NCBI RefSeq assembly: GCF_900112475.1 | Contig: NZ_FOLW01000001.1 | Span: 1 to 64,000 of the forward strand | Direction: 5' to 3' | Source of the DNA: Pragia fontium DSM 5563 = ATCC 49100 | Lineage (GTDB): Bacteria > Pseudomonadota > Gammaproteobacteria > Enterobacterales > Enterobacteriaceae | DNA: 64,000 bases | Part shown: one piece after another, positions 58,171 through 64,000 of the stretch | How positions within the stretch are numbered: position 1 is the first letter of the stretch | How the letters are laid out: each line of letters opens with the position of its first letter | Program-made: the position numbers and the translations under genes | The notes under the pieces: model-generated | Databases searched by the model: none | The model's input: the letters and a program-made list of their open reading frames with translations, nothing else | Told to the model about the DNA's origin: nothing

Positions 58171-59238
58171 TAGCACAATAATATACATGGTAAATGTTGG
58201 GTGCAGCTAAATTATATAAATATATTGACCTTACCCAAGATAAAAAAATTTTATTCTACGGATTAAGCGAGCGATATTTTTATTGCTCGCCTAATATTAC
58301 TTTATCTACTCATTAAAAATAATGTCATATACATCATTTTTCTTACTATGTTCACTACTCAGAGAGTAGTGCAGCTGCCAATCGAAAAAAAATAGCTCAT
58401 AACAGTGATTAGTTAATAATGAAAATAGGCCTTCCAAGTGAGTACTCAGACACATCTCTGATGCTAATTGTCTATCACTATGGAGAATCTGGTATTCTAA
58501 AAATTGCTTTTAGAAACATAATTAATTTTTAATTAAATAGATTAATGATCAAGCATAAGATCAAATTCGATTTTCTAAGAAATAAAGTTATTTAAACAAT
58601 ATTGCACCATTCTTTTATTATGCATATTCCCAAACAATAACACGACCTGGTTTACCAGAAACCCCAGCTTGAGCTGAAGAGTTTTGCAACATGTATACTG
58701 AATTCCCGGCAGCCCCTTTGTTACCTCCCATATGTGTAAATGGAGGATAACATAACATTGCGGCACCATAACCGAGAGATATTGCACATGTTACAGTTGT
58801 TGATGGTGTCATCGTCATTATCATCGTTCCATCTTTTACGGTTGGCTGTGGAGCCTCATGAGGGTTTGTTGCTGTCGCTCCAAATTGATTTTCTGGAGAT
58901 AGTACTCTCCCCATAGGGGCACCGCGACCTCCTGGACATATTAAATTCGAACCAAAGTATGTTGTGCCACCATTTTCTCCCTGAGAATTCAAAACTCCAG
59001 CACCTCCGACACCAATTGTAATTTCTGTTGTTGAGGCATAATCAAATAATGCTTTTGCATACGCACCATTTGTACCACATCCTGAAATAGATAATTGACC
59101 CACCCCTGTAGCTCCAACCCCTCCAGAAGCCCCACCACCACCAATAGCCTCAACAATGATTTTGGTCGTTCCTTTCGTGGGGATGTAGATTCCTGACTCA
59201 TTAAAAATTTGTATATTCAAAAAGCGCCCAAACTGCCA
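57823..59238. mobile_element. Invertible tail fibre segment
   Basis: The 1416 bases between the two inverted crossover sites hold the variable end of the active fibre (58618 to about 59238, minus), a 447-base noncoding middle, and the silent fibre end (57814-58170, plus). Recombination by the neighbouring invertase should flip it and exchange the fibre tips, as in phage Mu G-loop and P1 C-loop systems. Confidence 0.88.
58171..58617. other. Noncoding middle of the invertible segment
   Basis: This AT-rich 447-base stretch separates the two opposed fibre ends. A hairpin with arms GCGAGC and GCTCGC at about 58267-58282 could terminate the plus-strand cassette. No open frame is credible. In other phages each fibre end carries its own assembly gene here; none is seen. 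Confidence 0.5.
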
Positions 59239-59634
59239 TTCCAACAAACCAAGGTTTTTAAGAACCTGCTCCTTATCCGCTACATCCGATAAATTAGCAC
59301 TTTTACTTAATGCTTGCTCCGCTACGCTTTGGCTAGCATTTAGGGCGATATTATGGGCAGATTTAACCGCTTTAGAGGTGGCCGCGATATATTCATCATC
59401 ACTGTTGATGGCATTACTTAACTTAACAATACCCGATTCAATCAATGATGACTCAGGAGGAGTAAAGTATGCCTTTAATACATCATTATTAACCGATTTA
59501 TCGAGAATTCCCTGACGAATTAACATTAGGTCATCTACCGCCAGTTCTGTGGCGGCGGGTAATTCTGATAGGGTAATTTTCTTTTCATTGAGCAGTGCTA
59601 ATAGCGCCTGTTCCTGTTCAATCGTGAAAGCCAT
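58618..59634 (-). CDS. Phage tail fibre protein with switchable C-terminus
   Basis: A 338-residue fibre starts at the ATG 59632-59634 (AAGGAAA upstream). Residues 1-131 are constant and lie outside the invertible segment; they share LLALLNEKKITLSELPAAT and DDLMLIRQG with the fibre at 56128. The crossover site is read as VLKNLGLL at 124-131. Residues 132-338 lie inside the segment. They are glycine-rich (IEAIGGGGASGGVGATGVG, CPGGRGAPMGRV) and end GKPGRVIVWEYA, the type of glycine-rich tip found in receptor-binding fibres. In the other orientation the tail would be replaced by the cassette at 57814-58170. Confidence 0.9.
   Translation of the reverse strand: MAFTIEQEQALLALLNEKKITLSELPAATELAVDDLMLIRQGILDKSVNNDVLKAYFTPPESSLIESGIVKLSNAINSDDEYIAATSKAVKSAHNIALNASQSVAEQALSKSANLSDVADKEQVLKNLGLLEWQFGRFLNIQIFNESGIYIPTKGTTKIIVEAIGGGGASGGVGATGVGQLSISGCGTNGAYAKALFDYASTTEITIGVGGAGVLNSQGENGGTTYFGSNLICPGGRGAPMGRVLSPENQFGATATNPHEAPQPTVKDGTMIMTMTPSTTVTCAISLGYGAAMLCYPPFTHMGGNKGAAGNSVYMLQNSSAQAGVSGKPGRVIVWEYA
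59239..59264 (-). repeat. Right crossover (gix/hix-like) site of the invertible segment
   Basis: On the minus strand, half sites TTCTTAAAAACC and GGTTTGTTGGAA flank a central TT. It lies within the fibre gene, over codons for LKNLGLLE. It is the inverted partner of 57797-57822. Confidence 0.92.
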
Positions 59635-59740
59635 TTGGGTTTCCTTATAAATATAGCTCTGCTCGAAAAAATACAGAGCACTGCCAAAGGAATAGCAATA
59701 TTCCTTAGCATCATCAAAAATTAAAAATAGGAGGTTTATA
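59635..59740 (-). repeat. Duplicated fibre leader with conserved hairpin (copy 2)
   Basis: The stretch before this fibre start and the stretch before the fibre at 56128 (57001-57110) are similar along about 100 bases, including TTATAAATAT near the ribosome site. Each has a hairpin: AAGGAATA with TATTCCTT here (59687-59706), AAGGAGT with ACTCCTT there (57050-57070). The stems differ by paired changes, which supports a structured element, probably a terminator or RNA leader. Confidence 0.65.
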
Positions 59741-59760
59741 AAACGATTAAATAGAGGTGT

Positions 59761-60351
59761 TTAACAATCAGGTAGAGCTGGCCATTCGATATCCTGAGCG
59801 TTTTTCATATCAAGCTGATTTAATAACACCCGATATTTACGCCATGCCAGCAGTTTCAAATCATCCCCAGGTAAAGCTAGTTCCAGCTCAATGGCATCAG
59901 ATAGCGTGGCAATCATCTCTTTGGCTTGTAATTCCAAGCGCTGTTTATCGGCTGTTACCTTATCCGTCTCAGCTTTCTGCTTAGCATCAAGATCCATTAC
60001 CCATGCTGAACCATTCCACTTATCAAACGGCGTCTGTGGTTGAGACGGAGTAAGATTATCTGGCAGCGCCCCTGGTTCGGTAATGGTAACCTGCTCACCG
60101 GTTTCAGTAGAATAAACTAACGCCTCTCGGTGATCTTCCTGATATATCCAATCATCACCTTGACGGCAAACGACAAACCCTTGTTTTTCTGGTAGCGGTT
60201 TATCAAGATAGCTATAGGCCGGTAGCCCTACCCCTTGATTGAGGAACTCTTCAGATTCACTGATAAATTCACCGTTTTTTGGATCGACGTTATAAACCTG
60301 AACATAACCGTCGGAAATGGCAAAGCCATAATTATCTAAAGTTGTTTTCAT
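59761..60351 (-). CDS. Phage tail fibre assembly protein (Tfa family)
   Basis: A 196-residue chaperone of the caudoviral Tfa type, needed to trim or fold fibre tips. The C-terminal region has the family pattern PPFDKWNGSAWVMD-like (here TPFDKWNGSAWVMDLDAKQK), then a helical segment and the ending KLLAWRKYRVLLNQL followed by IEWPALPD. Its start overlaps the collar fibre stop by one base (TAATG). It lies outside the invertible segment, so a single assembly protein would serve both fibre versions. Confidence 0.93.
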   Translation of the reverse strand: MKTTLDNYGFAISDGYVQVYNVDPKNGEFISESEEFLNQGVGLPAYSYLDKPLPEKQGFVVCRQGDDWIYQEDHREALVYSTETGEQVTITEPGALPDNLTPSQPQTPFDKWNGSAWVMDLDAKQKAETDKVTADKQRLELQAKEMIATLSDAIELELALPGDDLKLLAWRKYRVLLNQLDMKNAQDIEWPALPDC

Positions 60352-61007
60352 TATGCTGCCCTGACAATATATAAAAATGCTACGTTACGTGGACGATTTT
60401 CATTTGCAGTTGGAACAACACGAGACGCATCAAATGATACTGTTGATAACTCAACACCAGCGCTCCCAACTCCTGATATTGTATTATCTAACACCCCACG
60501 GAATACACCGGAAGGAGATACTGCACTGCCTGATCGCAAAGTTCTTATTAGGCCTCCGGTAATATTTCTAATTGCATCCACTTGACTTGATAATAATGTT
60601 CTTCCTACATCCACCCCTCTCCCATCATCCCAACCACGAATAAACTCTCCGCGTAAATCGGGTAACGCGCCTGAGGGATAACCCATCGCCAGCTCCGGGT
60701 ACTTTTCTTTATCAAATTTAGCACCGTTACATTTCAGATATCCCAGCGGCGGTTGTTCCATCGGACAGGCAATCGGCATCCAGGCAGGAATAACCCGGCT
60801 ATTTAAGGTTTGGCTTTTTTCTTCTAGTGCCTGCGATCTACGATAAATATCACGAAATAGCCAGTTCAGATATTGAGCCGGTAATGGCATACCCGGCGCA
60901 TCGCGGGTTTCTGGGGTAAAGCCGTTATGCATCACGGCTTCCGGCAACGGTGCAACGTTAAGCTGCCCGTCAGGAAAAACAATATGATTTTCTGCAAAAG
61001 TGGTCAT
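60351..61007 (-). CDS. Phage tail fibre with collar domain
   Basis: A 218-residue tail protein with a phage tail collar domain: PLGYLKCNGAKFDKEKYPEL, LPDLRGEFIRGWDDGRGVD and the end VVPTANENRPRNVAFLYIV. The N-terminus (ENHIVFPDGQLNVAPLPE) resembles the baseplate-attaching part of short tail fibres. It overlaps the DUF2612 gene by 4 bases. Confidence 0.88.
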   Translation of the reverse strand: MTTFAENHIVFPDGQLNVAPLPEAVMHNGFTPETRDAPGMPLPAQYLNWLFRDIYRRSQALEEKSQTLNSRVIPAWMPIACPMEQPPLGYLKCNGAKFDKEKYPELAMGYPSGALPDLRGEFIRGWDDGRGVDVGRTLLSSQVDAIRNITGGLIRTLRSGSAVSPSGVFRGVLDNTISGVGSAGVELSTVSFDASRVVPTANENRPRNVAFLYIVRAA

Positions 61008-61747
61008 TGAAAGACTCCTGGTAAGTGATATCCGTTATCGAATACCTGATAGGTGGTGCTTACGGATAAAACACCGACGCCGACGCTAATTTTTGTGCCA
61101 TTAGCCGTTAACGGTGTTTTATCTGGTGCCATACCGGATAAGCGCGCGGAGCCAACAGGATTACTGCCACTAATAACCAGATGTTTATCATTAGTTAACA
61201 GCGAACTATTGCCGTTCTCCGTCATATCAACCCGCATATTCATCGGATTGGCCAAGCGTCCTGCCCTAAAAGGTTTCGCTCGCCCATAGCTCACCATCAG
61301 CGGTACATTTTCTATCGCCACTGGTGCTATATCCTGCAAAATGGCCTGACTACCTTCCGGGATCTGTCGACCATCGGTAAATAACATGGCACAGCTTGGA
61401 TAGCTCTCCAGATATTGAACTTCCGTTGGTTTAGTTAGAAAGCGCACACCTTCAATTAAATCCTGCGGTCGCGCTCGGGATGTATTGCTTAAAATCCGCG
61501 ACTTAATGGCGATGCGGTATTCGTCATCCCCTCGACTTAAGCGAGGAACACCCACAATATAACCGCAGCCATCAAGCTGAGCGCCAATGGCATTATCCAC
61601 CCAACGCCCGTTTTTCAGATCGTTCAAATCGGTAGATATGGCCTCCAGTGGAGCCACCATAGATTCGGCTAACGCTTTTACTTTTGGCTTATCCTGAAAT
61701 TGCCCTACCAACCGTGAAAGGGCGGTTTTTCTATAGGGAAATGTCAT
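61004..61747 (-). CDS. Phage tail protein, DUF2612 family
   Basis: A 247-residue baseplate or tail protein of the DUF2612 type. The core reads LDGCGYIVGVPRLSRGDDEY followed by RIAIKSRILSN and TKPTEVQYLESYPSCAML. It occupies the place of the P2 gpI-like protein: between baseplate J and the collar fibre, overlapping both by 4 bases, consistent with a coupled tail operon. Confidence 0.85.
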   Translation of the reverse strand: MTFPYRKTALSRLVGQFQDKPKVKALAESMVAPLEAISTDLNDLKNGRWVDNAIGAQLDGCGYIVGVPRLSRGDDEYRIAIKSRILSNTSRARPQDLIEGVRFLTKPTEVQYLESYPSCAMLFTDGRQIPEGSQAILQDIAPVAIENVPLMVSYGRAKPFRAGRLANPMNMRVDMTENGNSSLLTNDKHLVISGSNPVGSARLSGMAPDKTPLTANGTKISVGVGVLSVSTTYQVFDNGYHLPGVFQ

Positions 61748-63165
61748 AGCCCAATTACCTCCAGCCGCGCTTCGTCAAACAAGGCCACGCTACGTTTATC
61801 AATGGCAATATTTTCTAACTGATAAACCGGCTCATCATCAGGGCCATCGGTAACTGCCGCTTCAATGGTAATTTCAGCTAATCCACTGGTATTGCTATAA
61901 ATAGGGCCGAGCAGGCGCTGTAAAATAATATCGTCGCCAATCTTCAACGCTGAGCTATACCCCAATACCGCTTTTTTAATATTACTGATAACGTCCTGTG
62001 GCAGATTTTCTTCGTTATATAGCCCAGTGACGTTAATTTTGATCCAGGCTAGCTTCTGGTTAGGCCGTGAAAAACAAATTTGCTGACCATCGCCATTCTC
62101 ATCTTTCACCAGCACGGCATGGGCACCATAAGTTTCAATACCTGCGGGTTTATGGCGCCATAACGCATCAGCAACACTTTGGTTATCGCCCCCCACCACC
62201 AGCGCTTCAAAAGCATGAGGTGGAATACCATCTTCAGAAATGGAACCGGTTCTATTTTCAAAAATATGAACTTCACTCACTCCGGTGACTTCCTGAATTA
62301 ATCTGGCCCTAATTGCTTTTACCGTCGCAGAACCGGTAGCCTGGCGAGATTGTTCAAAGCGAATTCTCAGTTGTTCATCGCTTTCCCTCTCTCTGCCAAC
62401 CACACCTTCCGTTAAGTTATAGACCGCATCCCAGCCACTGCGTGGTGTAACAATTTCCGTTAATGCCCCCAAGGGAAGAACATGACGTCCTTCCTGCATC
62501 GCCATAAATCTGGCTGGAGAACCAATACGCCCTAGCTTGAGGTGTTCACCGACCGACAATGCAAAAGGCGTCATACCATCAACAGAAAAAATGCGTAATG
62601 CCTTATCTTTTATCTCATAGGACAGAACCTTAGGATTCAGCTGATCAGCGATTTTTTGCATAATCTGCGCGGCACTCTCCCCCTTGTCGGAAATAGTGCT
62701 AAATAGAACACCATTGATATTGATGGAATATGGGGTGTTATCCCGCACATCAATTTCAACTGTCGTATCCACCGCATTCGCCCGACTAATCACCGTATCC
62801 AAAATGCTTTGATAACGTTGGTAGCCATCGGTTGCCTGCGCCCCACTTTTCAATAAAGTGGATTCTTTACCATAAACCGCAGCGATAACCTCCGTAGCGG
62901 AGGCGGCAAAGCGAGTAATCCCCACATAGGAAACGGCACCATCAAGGGACACGCCCTCAGCGCTAAAAGGATACATCGCATGATAGGTATCCTGAGCCTG
63001 TTCATAGATATTGGCCAATGCCTCGGCCCAAATGCCTTCCAACTGACCGATAACCGAATCAGGCTGGGTATTAATTGGCCCAAAACGGTTAATCAACAGT
63101 CGGTCATACTCTTTTTTAAGTTCGGCTAACCGTTTGATTGTGTAGCCATCTTTAGTTAAAGCCAT
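61744..63165 (-). CDS. Baseplate J/gp47 family protein
   Basis: This 473-residue structural protein forms the outer wedge of a contractile-tail baseplate. Family marks include QPDSVIGQLEGIWAEALANI near the N-terminus, LDGAVSYVGITRFAASATEV, and the middle segment GVVGRERESDEQLRIRFEQS followed by VKAIRARLIQEVTGVSEVHI. Its start overlaps the gp25-like gene by one base. Confidence 0.93.
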   Translation of the reverse strand: MALTKDGYTIKRLAELKKEYDRLLINRFGPINTQPDSVIGQLEGIWAEALANIYEQAQDTYHAMYPFSAEGVSLDGAVSYVGITRFAASATEVIAAVYGKESTLLKSGAQATDGYQRYQSILDTVISRANAVDTTVEIDVRDNTPYSININGVLFSTISDKGESAAQIMQKIADQLNPKVLSYEIKDKALRIFSVDGMTPFALSVGEHLKLGRIGSPARFMAMQEGRHVLPLGALTEIVTPRSGWDAVYNLTEGVVGRERESDEQLRIRFEQSRQATGSATVKAIRARLIQEVTGVSEVHIFENRTGSISEDGIPPHAFEALVVGGDNQSVADALWRHKPAGIETYGAHAVLVKDENGDGQQICFSRPNQKLAWIKINVTGLYNEENLPQDVISNIKKAVLGYSSALKIGDDIILQRLLGPIYSNTSGLAEITIEAAVTDGPDDEPVYQLENIAIDKRSVALFDEARLEVIGL

Positions 63166-63518
63166 TATTGATTACCTTTATATTTGACTAAGCCATAAGG
63201 GGTTTTAACAGCAAACTGCACGCTTAACTGCCGCGTTTGCCGATCAAAATCATAGTTAAATTGCTCAATCTCCAGCACACCGTCGACTTCATTAATGCTG
63301 TTTTTTAACGCAGCCAGTGCACCATTCAAGGTAATTTGTTTACCCAGAATTTGTTGCAGATAAGGCGTACCAAATTGAGTATTGAGAAACCACTCTCCCT
63401 TCCATAGCTTCAGCTTGATCTGTAGCTGCTGATGAACGCGTTCTGCACCATCAATCCACAGCAAATCATTACGCTGCAGATCGAGATCTCCCGTTGCATC
63501 GAGTTTTAAATCAATCAT
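63165..63518 (-). CDS. Phage gp25/W-like baseplate wedge protein
   Basis: A 117-residue protein of the gp25-like/DUF2634 type: LQRNDLLWIDGAERVHQQLQ, LKLWKGEWFLNTQFGTPYLQ and the beta-rich end LSVQFAVKTPYGLVKY. gp25-like proteins join the inner baseplate to the sheath and are lysozyme-like in fold only in distant members. It overlaps both neighbours. Confidence 0.88.
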   Translation of the reverse strand: MIDLKLDATGDLDLQRNDLLWIDGAERVHQQLQIKLKLWKGEWFLNTQFGTPYLQQILGKQITLNGALAALKNSINEVDGVLEIEQFNYDFDRQTRQLSVQFAVKTPYGLVKYKGNQ

Positions 63519-64000
63519 TTTGCGGGTCCTGTCGAAGGCCCATCGTGTTCCTGATGGGTATGTTGAGTTAATGAGATCCCGCTTCCCTGAACGTCACCGG
63601 TTGCTTTTACCGTGCCGTTGATAGTTGCCCCACCTTTTCCTGACATGCCCGACTGATAGCTAAGCTGCCCTTCGGTGGTTAATAACCCTTTATTCAGAGT
63701 TTCTGGCGTGGTGATCTCAACGCCGGCAGGGGCATTGATCAGCAGCTTGCCCTCTTCGGTCAGGGCGATATACGCCTCACCAAAATAGAGCTGCATCTGA
63801 TCGTTCTCCGCTGCGCGATCTTTCGCTGCGCCAAAACCGCCTACAATGCAGTAAGCATCCGTCAGGGAGAATCGACGTTCATCATCACTGTCATCCGCCG
63901 CTTGCTGACAAAACACCAGCAGGCACTTATCTCCCGACCGAACCGGGCCCTTTACCCCTGCTACATCGCCAGCAAACCGTGGCCACATCACCGGCACGTT
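63515..64000 (-). CDS. Gp138-like membrane-puncturing spike protein, cut by window edge
   Basis: The minus strand stays open to the right edge, giving at least 161 residues, the C-terminal part of a longer protein. The visible N-terminus NVPVMWPRFAGDVAG and VRSGDKCLLVFCQQ match the OB-fold of Gp138-family spikes. RFSLTDAYCIVGG follows, then a beta-helical region (GKLLINAPAGVEITTPETL) and the end SLTQHTHQEHDGPSTG with His residues at the tip. The real start lies outside the window. Confidence 0.88.
   Translation of the reverse strand, partial: NVPVMWPRFAGDVAGVKGPVRSGDKCLLVFCQQAADDSDDERRFSLTDAYCIVGGFGAAKDRAAENDQMQLYFGEAYIALTEEGKLLINAPAGVEITTPETLNKGLLTTEGQLSYQSGMSGKGGATINGTVKATGDVQGSGISLTQHTHQEHDGPSTGPAK

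Overview
This window is the chromosome of an enteric gammaproteobacterium (order Enterobacterales). The housekeeping proteins match Escherichia and Yersinia families closely in length and motif, the tmRNA tag reads ANDENYALAA, and several gene blocks keep the enteric order: queE-eno-pyrG-mazG-relA-rlmD/barA, pdxJ-recO-era-rnc-lepB-lepA, rseC-rseB-rseA-rpoE, and grpE/nadK-recN-bamE/rnfH-ratA/smpB-ssrA. The exact genus cannot be fixed from the sequence alone. A lineage such as Budviciaceae or a Yersinia relative is plausible, but this is inference.

Left part (1-35200). The window opens inside an IS200-type insertion sequence, then has a short unassigned multi-frame segment and a class V aminotransferase. 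Next come the queuosine genes queD and queE, enolase, CTP synthase, MazG, RelA, RlmD and the BarA sensor kinase. The pdxJ-to-lepA operon, the sigma-E operon, trmN6, srmB, grcA, ung, a tri-haem cytochrome c peroxidase, grpE, nadK, recN, bamE, rnfH/ratA and smpB follow. Several regulatory sites are readable: a sigma-E-type promoter before rpoE, a sigma-32-type promoter before grpE, two LexA boxes before recN, and a perfect FNR box before the peroxidase gene. Two genes usual in this neighbourhood are absent: acpS after pdxJ and nadB between rpoE and trmN6.

Middle part (35200-55250). This is accessory territory. It holds a DUF2165 membrane protein, tmRNA, and an AT-rich islet of orphan genes just after tmRNA. 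It continues with an HdeD-like membrane protein, a predicted EVE/PUA-like plus HNH endonuclease, a DUF4186 protein, an acetamidase/formamidase, cyclopropane fatty acid synthase, diaminopimelate dehydrogenase, a large secreted WG-repeat-like protein, a MATE transporter, a Tyr/Asn-rich secreted protein, a VOC protein, glutaredoxin 2, a pirin and an EmrAB-like efflux pair.

Right part (55250-64000). This is the end of a contractile-tail prophage or tailocin, read on the minus strand. It encodes a Gp138-type spike (cut by the window edge), a gp25-like protein, baseplate J, a DUF2612 protein, a collar fibre, a fibre assembly protein and two paralogous fibres. It also carries a Gin/Hin-type serine invertase and an invertible segment flanked by two inverted crossover sites at 57797-57822 and 59239-59264. 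The segment carries a silent alternative fibre C-terminus in the correct reading frame, so inversion should swap the distal part of the fibre and thus the host range. This switch is the most interesting system in the window.
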